Of a DNA stretch of 64,000 nt, positions 1-12,062 are shown piece after piece; position 1 is the stretch's first letter; each line of letters starts with the position of its first letter. The notes under the pieces were generated by a model that worked only from the letters and a program-made list of their open reading frames with translations, did not search any database and was not told where the DNA came from. The DNA is from Kluyvera genomosp. 1 (GTDB lineage: Bacteria > Pseudomonadota > Gammaproteobacteria > Enterobacterales > Enterobacteriaceae). A program made the position numbers and the translations under genes. Where the stretch lies: NCBI RefSeq assembly GCF_001266615.1, contig NZ_LGHZ01000017.1, positions 1-64,000 on the forward strand, given 5' to 3'.

Positions 1-209
1 GACAGGTCCAGCGTTTCGGTATCGGCGGTTTCCTGGGTTTCAACTTCCTCATGAAGATCGGTTTGCTCAAGCAGGGGGTTACTTTCCAGCGCCTGCTGGA
101 GTTCCTGCTGGAGTTCTAGCGTCGACAGTTGCAGCAAGCGGATCGCCTGCTGTAATTGCGGCGTCATGGCAAGCTGTTGGCTGAGCCTTAATTGCAAACC
201 TTGCTTCAT
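1..209 (-). CDS. rpoN: RNA polymerase sigma-54 factor, N-terminal part (cut by window edge)
   Basis: Only the first 69 or so codons are present; the gene runs off the left edge. The ATG is at 207-209. The visible protein starts [20 protein letters not shown], the glutamine- and leucine-rich Region I of sigma-54, which contacts bacterial enhancer-binding proteins and core polymerase. The acidic stretch that follows (LHEEVE...) is the usual start of Region II. Sigma-54 directs transcription of nitrogen and stress genes. It lies directly downstream of lptB on the same strand, as in E. coli, with 44 bp between the lptB stop and this start. Identification is firm although the core-binding and RpoN-box domains are outside the window. 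Confidence 0.95.
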   Translation of the reverse strand, partial: MKQGLQLRLSQQLAMTPQLQQAIRLLQLSTLELQQELQQALESNPLLEQTDLHEEVETQETADTETLDL

Positions 210-253
210 ATTCAGAACGAATCTCTCCCGCTAACGTCGTTATCCATACCCTA

Positions 254-979
254 TCAGAGTCTGAAGTCTTCCCCAAGATACACGCGTTTAACATGTTCGT
301 CTTGTAGGATCTCCTGAGGGGTTCCATGGGCAATCAGATGCCCCTGGCTGACGATATAAGCGCGCTCGCACACGGCAAGCGTTTCACGGACGTTGTGGTC
401 GGTGATAAGCACGCCAAGACCGCTGTCGCGCAGGTGTTCGATAATGCGCTTGATATCGATAACAGAGATAGGGTCAACACCAGCAAAGGGTTCATCCAGA
501 AGGATAAATTTCGGATTTGCTGCCAGCGCGCGAGCGATTTCTACGCGGCGGCGTTCACCACCGGAGAGCGCCTGGCCTAAGCTGTCGCGCAGATGCTCAA
601 TGTGAAACTCTTCCATCAGCTCTTTCGCACGGTCTTCACGCTGCTCGTTGCTGAGATCGTCACGGATTTGCAGCACCGCCATCAGGTTGTCATAGACGCT
701 CAGGCGACGGAAAATCGAGGCTTCCTGCGGCAGGTAGCCGATTCCGCGGCGGGCACGGGCATGCAGTGGCAGCAGGCTGATGTCTTCGTCATCAATGATG
801 ATGTTGCCGGCATCGCGCGGAACGATGCCGACGACCATGTAGAAGGTCGTGGTTTTACCCGCGCCGTTTGGCCCGAGCAGACCCACAATCTCACCGGAAT
901 TCACGGTCAGACTGACATCTTCCACGACGCGACGGCCTTTGTAGGCCTTCGCCAGGTTTTTTGCAGTTAATGTCGCCAT
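254..979 (-). CDS. lptB: LPS export ABC transporter ATP-binding protein LptB
   Basis: Cytoplasmic ATPase (241 aa, the standard length) that powers LptFG extraction of lipopolysaccharide from the inner membrane and its passage along the Lpt bridge. Visible motifs are Walker A GPNGAGKT (residues 36-43), ABC signature LSGGE (138-142), Walker B ending LLDEP (160-164) and the switch histidine in LITDHN (H195). The start is ATG, 6 bp after the lptA stop, so translation is probably coupled. Order kdsD-kdsC-lptC-lptA-lptB-rpoN on the minus strand matches E. coli, where LPS synthesis and export genes are co-transcribed. Confidence 0.97.
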   Translation of the reverse strand: MATLTAKNLAKAYKGRRVVEDVSLTVNSGEIVGLLGPNGAGKTTTFYMVVGIVPRDAGNIIIDDEDISLLPLHARARRGIGYLPQEASIFRRLSVYDNLMAVLQIRDDLSNEQREDRAKELMEEFHIEHLRDSLGQALSGGERRRVEIARALAANPKFILLDEPFAGVDPISVIDIKRIIEHLRDSGLGVLITDHNVRETLAVCERAYIVSQGHLIAHGTPQEILQDEHVKRVYLGEDFRL

Positions 980-985
980 AACGAA

Positions 986-1540
986 TTAGTTACTCTTCTT
1001 CTCGGCCGGGGCCTGGCTTTTGGATTTATCCTGAATCTGCGAAGGAACCAGAACGGTGGTCACGCGCTTGCCTTTGTCGCTAAACGCCTGCATTTTCTGC
1101 TCTTTCACCAGATAGGTAATCTTGTCGCCTTTAATATTGCTATCAAGCTGCTCAAGATAAGCGTTGCCGGTCAGCACCACGAAATCGTTTTGCAGTTCAT
1201 AGTGCATTTTAGACGCATGGCCTTTCACCGGTTTGCCATTGTCTTGCATCTGGTAGAAGGTCGCTGGATTACCGTAACCGTCGATCACTTCTTTGCCTTT
1301 CTGATCCGCCGGACGGGTGACCACGACTTTATCGGCATTAATTTTGATTGTGCCTTGTGTCACTACCACGTTACCGGTGAAGGTGACGATGTTGCCCTGC
1401 ATATCCAGCGACTGCTGATCGGATTCGATATGGATAGGCTTATCGGTATCCCCGGTAAGCGCCAGTGCCGGCAGGCTAGCCGCCAGCAATGAACCCGCGA
1501 GCGCCAGCTTAAGGCTGAGTTTGTTTGTTCTGAATTTCAT
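986..1540 (-). CDS. lptA: LPS transport periplasmic bridge protein LptA
   Basis: Periplasmic beta-jellyroll protein that oligomerises with LptC and LptD to carry LPS to the outer membrane. The 184 aa product begins MKFRTNKLSL and has a signal peptide with a cleavage site near ALALTG. The mature start DTDKPIHIESDQQSLDMQGN is the conserved OstA-like fold. A longer reading frame exists upstream, but the ATG at 1538-1540 matches the E. coli protein start and keeps the signal peptide compact. It overlaps the end of lptC by 32 bp, suggesting coupled translation. The C-terminus is lysine- and alanine-rich, as in E. coli. Confidence 0.96.
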   Translation of the reverse strand: MKFRTNKLSLKLALAGSLLAASLPALALTGDTDKPIHIESDQQSLDMQGNIVTFTGNVVVTQGTIKINADKVVVTRPADQKGKEVIDGYGNPATFYQMQDNGKPVKGHASKMHYELQNDFVVLTGNAYLEQLDSNIKGDKITYLVKEQKMQAFSDKGKRVTTVLVPSQIQDKSKSQAPAEKKSN

Positions 1541-2084
1541 AAGAGGTTCTAACCTTTTCAATCAGCTCGGCGGTTTTGCTGCGTAAATTGCCGCGCATTT
1601 TCAGGCCGCTGGAATTAAATGATGTTCCGTATAACGTCACGAGGTCGTCAGAGGCAACGTCCTGAGTAATCAGGTTTACCTGGGCATTATCCGTCGTAAT
1701 CTTACGCAGTTGTGCATCTTCTGTCAGCGCGTTGATCTCAACGTGCCCATAAAGGTACAGCATGCGGTCACTGGTCAGTTTGGCTTTATCCGCTTTTATC
1801 GACCAGGTTGGTACTTTATTGGTGTCAAAGGTGGTCAGCACCGGACGGGTAAACCACGACAGCCCCTGATCGGAGAAATACTCCACGTGCTCGGCGATTA
1901 ACCGGTAGCTGAGCGCGCCTTCCGGGCTGTACACCACGGTATCGGTATGTTCGCTTTGATAGGTCGGGTCATTGGCATTCGCCACATACTGGCTGGTATC
2001 ATCTTTGTCGGCAAGATTCAGGCCGATGAGGACCAGTGCCGCCAGCGCGAGCAGAATAATAACCCAACGTCTGGTTTTGCTCAT
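1509..2084 (-). CDS. lptC: LPS export inner-membrane protein LptC
   Basis: Bitopic inner-membrane protein (191 aa) that links the LptB2FG transporter to LptA. One N-terminal transmembrane helix (about residues 7-25, VIILLALAALVLIGLNLA) is followed by a periplasmic beta-jellyroll domain. The start ATG overlaps the kdsC stop as ATGA (2081-2084) and the end overlaps lptA by 32 bp, so these genes form one tightly packed transcription unit. Length and sequence agree with the E. coli protein. Confidence 0.96.
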   Translation of the reverse strand: MSKTRRWVIILLALAALVLIGLNLADKDDTSQYVANANDPTYQSEHTDTVVYSPEGALSYRLIAEHVEYFSDQGLSWFTRPVLTTFDTNKVPTWSIKADKAKLTSDRMLYLYGHVEINALTEDAQLRKITTDNAQVNLITQDVASDDLVTLYGTSFNSSGLKMRGNLRSKTAELIEKVRTSYEIQNKQTQP

Positions 2085-2647
2085 ATCGATTGCCCTTTGG
2101 CTTCATCCAGCTTGCCCTGTGCTAGCAGCAGCAGGTCGCATACTTCACGGACGGCACCGCGCCCGCCCGCAATCCGCGTGACGTAATCTGTGCGAGGCAA
2201 CAGCAGCGGGTGCGCATCGGCAACTGCCACGCTTAAGCCAATTTCCGCCATCACCGGCCAGTCAATCAAATCGTCGCCAACGTAGGCAACTTCATTCGGC
2301 TGTACGTTCAGCTTCGCCAACAGCTCGCGGTAGGCAATCAGTTTATCCGATTGCCCTTGGTACAGATGGGTGATACCAAGCGTCGCGCAGCGGTCTTCTA
2401 ACAGTTTAGCTTTTCGCCCGGTAATAATCGCCACATCAATACCAGAGGTGAGGGCGCAGCGAATACCGTAGCCATCGCGCACGTTGAAGGCTTTGAGTTC
2501 CTCACCGTTGTTGCCCATGTAGATAAGGCCGTCCGAGAGCACCCCATCAACATCGAGGATCAGCAGGCGAATCTTTTCCGCCTGCGCAATAAATTGTGGG
2601 CTCACCGGGCCGTAACAGGTGGCGACGGGGGCAACAGCATGACTCAT
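2081..2647 (-). CDS. kdsC: 3-deoxy-D-manno-octulosonate 8-phosphate phosphatase KdsC
   Basis: HAD-superfamily phosphatase (188 aa) that removes phosphate from Kdo-8-phosphate, the last step before CMP-Kdo activation for LPS inner core. The HAD motif I is DVDGVLSDG (residues 32-40), where the first aspartate is the nucleophile. Later motifs include TGRK (motif II) and VGDDLIDWP (motif IV). It belongs to the small, capless C0 type that forms tetramers. It lies 15 bp after kdsD and overlaps lptC by 4 bp. Confidence 0.96.
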   Translation of the reverse strand: MSHAVAPVATCYGPVSPQFIAQAEKIRLLILDVDGVLSDGLIYMGNNGEELKAFNVRDGYGIRCALTSGIDVAIITGRKAKLLEDRCATLGITHLYQGQSDKLIAYRELLAKLNVQPNEVAYVGDDLIDWPVMAEIGLSVAVADAHPLLLPRTDYVTRIAGGRGAVREVCDLLLLAQGKLDEAKGQSI

Positions 2648-2662
2648 TCTTTATATCCTTGA

Positions 2663-3649
2663 TTACACTACGCCAGCGCGCAGTAGATCGTGCATATGTA
2701 TCACACCTAGCAGATGGTCGCCATCGGCAACCAATACGCAGGTGATATGGCGTGACTGCATGAGGTTCAGGGCGTCTACCGCCAGCATCTCTGGGCGAAT
2801 GCGGATCCCGCCTGGCGTCATGACGTCAGCAATACCGAGAGTACGAACGTCAACACCGTTATCGAAGATGCGTCGCAGGTCACCATCGGTGAAAATCCCT
2901 TTAATCTGCATGTTGTCATCGCAGATGGCGGTCATCCCTAGATTTTTGCGGGTAATTTCCAGCAGCGCATCGCGCAGGGAAGCGTCGATGCTGACATGCG
3001 GAATTTCATCACCCGAGTGCATGATATCGTTAACGCGCAGCAGCAGTTTGCGACCGAGTGCGCCGCCGGGATGTGACAGCGCGAAATCTTCTGCCGTAAA
3101 ACCACGTGCTTTCAATAATGCAACGGCGAGCGCATCCCCCATCACCAGCGCCGCCGTGGTGCTGGAGGTCGGCGCCAGCCCTAATGGACAGGCTTCGCGT
3201 GGCACTTTTACGCACAGATGAATATCGGCCGCACGTCCCATGCTGCTGTCAGGTTTACTGGTCATGCAAATAAGCGGAACGCGTTGGCGTTTTAGTACCG
3301 GGATCAGCGCCAGAATTTCATTGGATTCGCCTGAGTTGGACAGGGCGATAACCACGTCCTGCGGTGTTACCATGCCTAAATCGCCGTGGGCGGCTTCGCC
3401 GGGGTGGACGAAGAATGAGGAGGTTCCGGTACTGGCAAAAGTGGCCGCCATCTTACGGCCAATATGCCCGGATTTGCCCATTCCCATCACCACGACTTTG
3501 CCGCTGCAGTAGAAAATCTTCTCGCAGGCGTCGATGAAATCCTGATTAATGTATTGATCGAGCTGTTCCAGCCCTTCCCGTTCAATCTCCAGAACTTCTT
3601 TTCCTGCTCGCAGGAAATCGAAATTTGGCTGCAAATCTATTTGCGACAT
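2663..3649 (-). CDS. kdsD: D-arabinose 5-phosphate isomerase KdsD
   Basis: Converts ribulose 5-phosphate to arabinose 5-phosphate, the precursor of Kdo. At 328 aa it has the family length: an N-terminal SIS sugar-isomerase domain (about 42-180, with GMGKSGHIGRK and SNSGES) and two C-terminal CBS domains (about 205-328). The frame stays open a further 41 codons upstream into yrbG; I chose the ATG at 3647-3649 (MSQIDLQPNF) because it aligns with the E. coli start and follows yrbG closely. KdsC immediately downstream acts later in the same pathway. Confidence 0.95.
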   Translation of the reverse strand: MSQIDLQPNFDFLRAGKEVLEIEREGLEQLDQYINQDFIDACEKIFYCSGKVVVMGMGKSGHIGRKMAATFASTGTSSFFVHPGEAAHGDLGMVTPQDVVIALSNSGESNEILALIPVLKRQRVPLICMTSKPDSSMGRAADIHLCVKVPREACPLGLAPTSSTTAALVMGDALAVALLKARGFTAEDFALSHPGGALGRKLLLRVNDIMHSGDEIPHVSIDASLRDALLEITRKNLGMTAICDDNMQIKGIFTDGDLRRIFDNGVDVRTLGIADVMTPGGIRIRPEMLAVDALNLMQSRHITCVLVADGDHLLGVIHMHDLLRAGVV

Positions 3650-3663
3650 AGTGTTATCCCGAT

Positions 3664-4638
3664 TCATTCGATGAAAAGCGGCGTGCCCCAGTAAAGCAGC
3701 GCCAGCCATACCACAAACCCGCTGATTAACAGTAAGCCTGCGCCGCGTCCTATCTGACGGCGGCGCCAGCACAGTAGGGCGAAAACAACGCTGACTAATA
3801 ACATCACGCCATAGTCGCGGCTAAACGCGAGCGGGTTAAACGACCCTGGAGCGATAAGGGCAGGGATCCCCAATACAATGGCGATATTAAAGAAATTGGA
3901 GCCGATGATATTGCCAACCGCAATGTCATTTTCGCCTTTACGTACCCCGGCTATCGCGGTGGCCAGTTCCGGCAAGCTAGTGCCCAGTGCGATGATCGTC
4001 AGGCCAATCGTCAGCTCGCTCATGGCGAAATAGTTCGCAATCACCGTGGCATTATCGATAACCATTCGGGTGGCCATTGGCATGATGATTAAGGCCACAC
4101 CGAGCCATAAGCAGGCGACCGGAAGCGAACCGTCGCGCGGCAATTCAGCCAACTGCTCCTGCGTAAATTTATCATTCCCCTGACGTTCGGCCAGTCGGGC
4201 TATTTTAATGATAAACAACAGCCATAAAACGGTGAGAATGATTAAAAAAATGCCGTCGAGGCGAGACAGCTCGCCATCATACAACACATACCCTGCCAGT
4301 AGGCTCACTACCAACATTAGCGGTATTTCGCGGCGCAGGATATCAGAATGCACGGTAAACGGGTGGAACAGCGCGGTGAGCCCGAGGATAAGAAGGATGT
4401 TGACGATATTCGATCCGATGCCGGTACCGATGGCCACATCGACCTGTCCGTGCAGCGAGGCGGCGGCAGAGACAATAATTTCCGGTAGTGAAGTGCCTAT
4501 ACTGACAATAGTCATGCCAATAATCAGCGGCGGGATCCCTAGAGAACGGCAAAGAATTGACGCGGAATACACCAGGCGGTCAGCGCTGTATACCACCAGA
4601 AGTAAACCAATAATTAACAGAGCCGTAGCTAAGAGCAT
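3664..4638 (-). CDS. yrbG: Calcium/sodium antiporter family membrane protein YrbG
   Basis: Integral inner-membrane protein (324 aa) of the Ca2+/cation antiporter family. The two alpha-repeat signatures of Na+/Ca2+ exchangers are visible: GTSLPEI in the first half and ALGTSLPELATA with GNIIGSNFFNI in the second. About ten hydrophobic segments are present in two inverted halves. Its ion specificity is not shown by sequence. It is the first gene of the minus-strand LPS cluster and is divergent from mlaF across 188 bp. A functional link to LPS genes is not evident. Confidence 0.93.
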   Translation of the reverse strand: MLLATALLIIGLLLVVYSADRLVYSASILCRSLGIPPLIIGMTIVSIGTSLPEIIVSAAASLHGQVDVAIGTGIGSNIVNILLILGLTALFHPFTVHSDILRREIPLMLVVSLLAGYVLYDGELSRLDGIFLIILTVLWLLFIIKIARLAERQGNDKFTQEQLAELPRDGSLPVACLWLGVALIIMPMATRMVIDNATVIANYFAMSELTIGLTIIALGTSLPELATAIAGVRKGENDIAVGNIIGSNFFNIAIVLGIPALIAPGSFNPLAFSRDYGVMLLVSVVFALLCWRRRQIGRGAGLLLISGFVVWLALLYWGTPLFIE

Positions 4639-4826
4639 CTAAAATCCTTTATTCGGGTATAATCGTCGGTCCGCACCTCTGGACGTAACGAATTCCTAAT
4701 TTTGACTTTATGCGCAGGAAAAGTAAAACAAATGCCAGATTTCGTTAACCAGAGCGGTTAGGATTCTGTAAGAATGCGGGGGCAAGCAGGAGTTTGCCCT
4801 ACTTAAGGACCTGGAAAGGTAAGCCT
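4639..4826. promoter_or_regulatory. Divergent yrbG / mlaF intergenic region
   Basis: This 188 bp gap separates two divergently transcribed operons and must contain promoters for both. A GGAAAGG ribosome-binding sequence precedes the chosen mlaF start by about 7 bp. I could not pick out a well-spaced -35/-10 pair with confidence. Confidence 0.5.
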
Positions 4827-6429
<1,603 letters not shown>

Positions 6430-6433
6430 GTGA

Positions 6434-6988
6434 ATGCAAACGAAAAAGAGTGAAATCTGGGTCGGTATTTTTCTGTTGGTTGCCCTGCTAGCGGCACTGT
6501 TTGTGTGCCTGAAGGCTGCAGATGTGTCCTCGATAAAGTCAGAGCCAACCTACCGCGTGTATGCCACCTTCGATAACATCGGTGGTTTGAAAAGCCGCTC
6601 ACCCGTCCGTATTGGTGGCGTAGTGATTGGGCGCGTGGCGGATATTAGCCTCGATCCGAAAACCTACTTACCGCGCGTGGCTATCGATATTGAAGATACC
6701 TACAACCATATTCCGGATACCAGTTCGCTGGCTATTCGGACTTCCGGTTTGCTGGGTGAGCAGTACCTGGCGCTGAACGTTGGCTTTGAAGATCCGGAGC
6801 TGGGAACGTCTATCCTTAAAGATGGCAGCATTATCCAGGACACTAAGTCGGCGATGGTGCTCGAAGACCTGATCGGTCAGTTCCTTTACAACAGCAAAGG
6901 CAGTGACAATCAGAATTCAGGCGATGCGAAGACGTCAACCGATGGACATACTGATACGGCGGCGCCTGCTACTGGCTCGACGAATTAA
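6434..6988 (+). CDS. mlaD: Phospholipid transport MCE-domain protein MlaD
   Basis: Membrane-anchored substrate-binding subunit (184 aa) that forms a hexameric ring in the periplasm on top of MlaE. One N-terminal transmembrane helix (about residues 7-27) is followed by an MCE domain (about 38-117: YRVYATFDNIGGLKSRSPVRIGG). The C-terminal tail is polar and low-complexity (S, D, T, N). The tail differs from E. coli in sequence, as expected for a disordered end. Confidence 0.96.
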   Translation: MQTKKSEIWVGIFLLVALLAALFVCLKAADVSSIKSEPTYRVYATFDNIGGLKSRSPVRIGGVVIGRVADISLDPKTYLPRVAIDIEDTYNHIPDTSSLAIRTSGLLGEQYLALNVGFEDPELGTSILKDGSIIQDTKSAMVLEDLIGQFLYNSKGSDNQNSGDAKTSTDGHTDTAAPATGSTN

Positions 6989-7006
6989 TCTCAGGAGATA
7001 CTCGAC

Positions 7007-7642
7007 ATGTTTAAACGTTTATTGATGGTTGCCATGCTGGTGATTGCCCCATTAACGGCAGCCACGGCGGCAGACCAAACCAATCCTTACAAACTGATGA
7101 ACGAAGCGGCGCAGAAAACATTCGATCGCCTGAAGAATGAGCAACCGAAGATTCGTTCTAATCCCAACTATCTGCGTGATGTGGTGGATCAGGAACTGCT
7201 GCCGTATGTCCAGGTGAAATACGCCGGTGCGCTGGTGCTGGGCCGCTACTATAAAGATGCCACTCCGGCACAGCGTGAGGCCTACTTCACTGCTTTCCGC
7301 GAATATCTGAAACAGGCTTACGGCCAGGCGCTGGCTATGTATCACGGCCAGACCTATCAGGTCGCTCCTGAACAGTCCCTGGGTGATGCCACTATCATTC
7401 CTATCCGTGTCACCATTATCGATCCGAACGGCCGTCCACCAGTACGCCTTGATTTCCAGTGGCGTAAAAATACCCAGACCGGTAACTGGCAGGCTTATGA
7501 CATGATTGCTGAAGGGGTGAGCATGATCACCACTAAGCAAAATGAGTGGAGCGATCTGCTGCGTACCAAGGGCATCGATGGCCTGACCGCACAGCTGAAA
7601 TCTATCTCCGCGCAGCCAATTACCCTGGAACAGAAAAAATAA
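7007..7642 (+). CDS. mlaC: Periplasmic phospholipid-binding protein MlaC
   Basis: Soluble carrier (211 aa) that shuttles phospholipid between the outer-membrane MlaA-porin complex and inner-membrane MlaFEDB. A signal peptide covers about residues 1-21 with an ATAADQ cleavage region. The mature protein is the Tol_Tol_Ttg2/MlaC fold. A GGAGAT ribosome-binding sequence lies upstream. The stop codon overlaps the start of mlaB by one base (TAATG). Confidence 0.96.
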   Translation: MFKRLLMVAMLVIAPLTAATAADQTNPYKLMNEAAQKTFDRLKNEQPKIRSNPNYLRDVVDQELLPYVQVKYAGALVLGRYYKDATPAQREAYFTAFREYLKQAYGQALAMYHGQTYQVAPEQSLGDATIIPIRVTIIDPNGRPPVRLDFQWRKNTQTGNWQAYDMIAEGVSMITTKQNEWSDLLRTKGIDGLTAQLKSISAQPITLEQKK

Positions 7643-7932
7643 TGGCTGAACAGTTAAGCTGGAAGCGTGACGGTGAATGCCTGTCGCTGCACGGTGAACT
7701 GGATCAGGACTTTCTGGTGCCCCTTTGGGACGCCAGGATGGACGCCACGCAGGGGGTATCGGTCATCGATCTTAGCGGTCTCAGTCGCGTTGATACGGCG
7801 GGTCTGGCGCTGCTGGTGCATCTGGTTGACCTGATTCGCTCCCAGGGACGTACGGCGAGCCTCGCAGGCGTCAGCGAAAAAGTGGCTACGTTGAAAGGGC
7901 TGTATAATCTGCCGGAAGATATGATCCCTTAA
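7642..7932 (+). CDS. mlaB: Mla complex STAS-domain subunit MlaB
   Basis: Small cytoplasmic STAS-domain protein (96 aa) that binds MlaF and stabilises the ATPase dimer. The core motif VIDLSGLSRVDTAGLALLVHL is visible, including the D-T pair typical of anti-anti-sigma-like STAS folds. The ATG at 7642 shares one base with the mlaC stop, so translation is likely coupled. It is the last gene of the operon; an intrinsic terminator follows at 7966-7998. Confidence 0.95.
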   Translation: MAEQLSWKRDGECLSLHGELDQDFLVPLWDARMDATQGVSVIDLSGLSRVDTAGLALLVHLVDLIRSQGRTASLAGVSEKVATLKGLYNLPEDMIP

Positions 7933-7965
7933 AAATTTCAGTGCGTTATTGCTTCTAATATTCTT

Positions 7966-7998
7966 AAAGCCCCATCGATCTCAACGATGGGGCTTTTT
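7966..7998 (+). terminator. Intrinsic terminator after mlaB
   Basis: The inverted repeat AAGCCCCATCG / CGATGGGGCTT with a short loop is followed by a T-run. It ends the mlaFEDCB operon about 35 bp after the mlaB stop. Confidence 0.9.
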
Positions 7999-8069
7999 GC
8001 TTGTTTAAGACTGCGTCACTTTCCTCTAAGATGTGGGGCTGTTTTCACTCTCAAATGAAATGCGAACCT

Positions 8070-8324
8070 ATGGAAAATAATGAAATTCAGACCGTGCTGA
8101 TGAATGCACTCTCCCTTCAGGAAGTTCTCGTTTCTGGTGATGGCAGTCACTTCCAGGTGATTGTTGTGGGTGAGATGTTTGATGGCATGAGCCGGGTTAA
8201 GAAGCAGCAGACTGTCTATGCCCCGCTGATGGAGTACATTGCGGACAACCGCATTCATGCCCTGTCGATCAAAGCGTATACCCCACAGGAGTGGGCACGC
8301 GATCGCAAACTCAACGGTTTTTGA
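8070..8324 (+). CDS. ibaG: BolA-family protein IbaG
   Basis: Small BolA-like protein (84 aa, same as E. coli IbaG/YrbA), linked in E. coli to acid stress and to monothiol glutaredoxin/iron-sulfur partners. The frame is open 23 codons upstream, but ATG 8070 ([10 protein letters not shown]) matches the family start. The BolA signature [30 protein letters not shown] is followed by a helical end. It lies 65 bp before murA and may be transcribed with it. Confidence 0.95.
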   Translation: MENNEIQTVLMNALSLQEVLVSGDGSHFQVIVVGEMFDGMSRVKKQQTVYAPLMEYIADNRIHALSIKAYTPQEWARDRKLNGF

Positions 8325-8374
8325 GCCAGGGGAAAAGTGGCATCACTTTTCCGGTGGCGAACGTGAATACTTAA

Positions 8375-9649
<1,275 letters not shown>

Positions 9650-9663
9650 TCGCATCCGCTGAT

Positions 9664-9697
9664 AAACGCCCTCAGGCTTGTCTTGAGGGCGTTATTT
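9664..9697. terminator. Bidirectional terminator between murA and sfsB
   Basis: The stem AACGCCCTCA / TGAGGGCGTT with a 9 nt loop sits between the convergent murA and sfsB ends and overlaps the sfsB stop codon. Short T-runs occur on both sides. Confidence 0.75.
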
Positions 9698-9964
9698 CCC
9701 CTGTTTTACCTGACGCATCATCTGCGTTCTGTCGATAAACTCATGAGTGACCGGGTCGTGGTAGCGCGATGGCCAAATTATCCACGGTTCAGTGTCCAGT
9801 GCCTTTGCAATAATCACTTCACCTTTCGGCCATGGACGTGAAAGCACATTCGCTAACGTCGATGAACTGAGGCCATTTTTACGTGATTCTGCAGCCATTG
9901 AAGTCCCTTTTTTGCGCAATCCCGCGATGATATCTGCTGGATGCCAGTCGGTAAACGTATCCAT
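9692..9964 (-). CDS. sfsB: Ner/Nlp-family DNA-binding transcriptional regulator SfsB
   Basis: Small HTH protein (90 aa) related to the phage Mu Ner repressor. The segment WHPADIIAGLRKKGTSMAAESRKNGLSSSTLANVLSRPWPKGE contains the helix-turn-helix, and the WIIWPSRY motif follows. In E. coli the homologue (Nlp/SfsB) affects maltose gene expression. It is convergent with murA and occupies the same place as in E. coli. Targets cannot be deduced here. Confidence 0.9.
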   Translation of the reverse strand: MDTFTDWHPADIIAGLRKKGTSMAAESRKNGLSSSTLANVLSRPWPKGEVIIAKALDTEPWIIWPSRYHDPVTHEFIDRTQMMRQVKQGK

Positions 9965-10151
9965 ACTTCCTCCATGAGAGCGGTGGTTAAATCGCCATGT
10001 TGAACGAAGTCTGTACTGTATCGCGCTTTTCGATGGGATTCTAAAAAGTTCTTATAAGTGGCGTTAAATTCAGAAAAAATTAATTTTTGGCGTGAAATTA
10101 AGACGGTTTAAGACGTTATGAGAGCTTTCCCGCGCAAAGCGCGGGAAGAGA

Positions 10152-11123
10152 TTAACGATCGCGTTGAACGGCGATGTGGGCGAGTGCAATGAGCGCGTCA
10201 CGCCATTGGCTTTCAGGCAGCGGAGCCAGGGCGGCAATCGCTTTATCGGCTTCTTCTTCAGCACGCTGGCGCGTCCACTCCAAAGAGCCACAGGCAGCCA
10301 TCGCTTCGAGTACGGGCTCAAGCAGATGTCGACCGTTACCTTGTTCAATAGCGCCACGAATCAACAACGCTTGTTCTGGCGTACCGTTACGCATCGCATG
10401 CAGCAGGGGTAGCGTTGGTTTGCCTTCGTTGAGATCGTCACCGACATTTTTACCCAGCGTTTCACCATCGGCGCTATAGTCGAGTAAATCGTCAATCAGC
10501 TGGAAAGCAGTGCCCAGGAAGCGGCCATAGTCCTGCAGCCCTTTTTCCTGTTCTGGCGTACAATCGGCCAGCAGGCCAGAGCATTGCGCAGCCGCCTCAA
10601 ACAGACGCGCCGTTTTGCTGTAAATTACGCGCATATAGTTTTCTTCGGTAATATCTGGATCGTTGACGTTCATCAACTGAAGGACTTCACCTTCGGCAAT
10701 CACGTTGACCGCTTCAGACATCACTTCCAGCACTTTCAGCGAGCCGAGGCTGGTCATCATCTGGAATGCGCGAGTATAGATAAAGTCGCCAACCAGAACG
10801 CTTGCCGCATTACCGAACGCCGCGTTGGCGGTCGCTTTGCCACGACGCATGTCGGATTCGTCGACGACATCATCGTGCAGCAGGGTTGCGGTGTGAATAA
10901 ATTCGATCAGCGCGGCAATATTGACGTGGGCATTTCCCTGATAGCCAACGGCGCGAGCGGCCAGCACAGCGATCATCGGACGAATTCGTTTTCCGCCGCC
11001 GCTGACGATGTAATAACCTAGCTGATTGATTAACTGGACGTCCGAGTTGAGCTGCTCAAGAATCGTCGCATTAACACCCGCCATATCCTGCGCGGTTAAC
11101 TCATTGATTTGTTGTAAATTCAT
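10152..11123 (-). CDS. ispB: Octaprenyl diphosphate synthase IspB
   Basis: Makes the C40 side chain used for ubiquinone and menaquinone. The 323 aa protein has the two aspartate-rich motifs of trans-prenyltransferases, LLHDDVVDESD and LIDDLLDY. The frame is open 11 codons further upstream; ATG at 11121-11123 (MNLQQINELT) matches the E. coli start. It is divergent from rplU across 256 bp, the usual Enterobacterales arrangement. Confidence 0.97.
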   Translation of the reverse strand: MNLQQINELTAQDMAGVNATILEQLNSDVQLINQLGYYIVSGGGKRIRPMIAVLAARAVGYQGNAHVNIAALIEFIHTATLLHDDVVDESDMRRGKATANAAFGNAASVLVGDFIYTRAFQMMTSLGSLKVLEVMSEAVNVIAEGEVLQLMNVNDPDITEENYMRVIYSKTARLFEAAAQCSGLLADCTPEQEKGLQDYGRFLGTAFQLIDDLLDYSADGETLGKNVGDDLNEGKPTLPLLHAMRNGTPEQALLIRGAIEQGNGRHLLEPVLEAMAACGSLEWTRQRAEEEADKAIAALAPLPESQWRDALIALAHIAVQRDR

Positions 11124-11280
11124 CGCAAAAGCCGGGCTTGATGTCCTGTTTACCACTTATCCATACGGGATAACGAAGGTTTTACGTTAGCGTTGTACCT
11201 ACGATTGTACTGAAAAAACGCCTCAGATAAACGTTATCGTGCCTGTTGTCTTTTTTTTCTGCATCTATTGATGGTAGCAC

Positions 11281-11309
11281 TTGTCAAAGGCTCACGTTTT
11301 GCGTAATAT
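11281..11309 (+). promoter_or_regulatory. Candidate sigma-70 promoter for rplU-rpmA
   Basis: TTGTCA (11281-11286) and TAATAT (11304-11309) are separated by 17 bp, close to consensus, and lie about 70 bp upstream of the rplU start in the ispB-rplU divergent region. This would give a leader of about 60 nt. Confidence 0.55.
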
Positions 11310-11325
11310 TCGCGCCCTATTGTGA

Positions 11326-11691
<366 letters not shown>

Positions 11692-11710
11692 GTTAAGGGG
11701 AGCAGATTAA

Positions 11711-11968
<258 letters not shown>

Positions 11969-11993
11969 GTTTTTCGCGTCCCGGTAACGGATG

Positions 11994-12023
11994 AAAGCCC
12001 CGCAACGTGTTGCGGGGCTTTTT
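11994..12023 (+). terminator. Intrinsic terminator after rpmA
   Basis: GCCCCGCAAC / GTTGCGGGGC hairpin with A-run before and T-run after, 26 bp past the rpmA stop. It separates ribosomal protein genes from yhbE-obgE. Confidence 0.92.
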
Positions 12024-12062
12024 ACATTCGACGCCAGGAAAAATCGGTAAAGGGAATCCGGT

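Noticed and set aside
10070-10357. 95-codon minus-strand frame next to ispB
   Set aside because: It is mostly a shadow of ispB in another frame with no family similarity.
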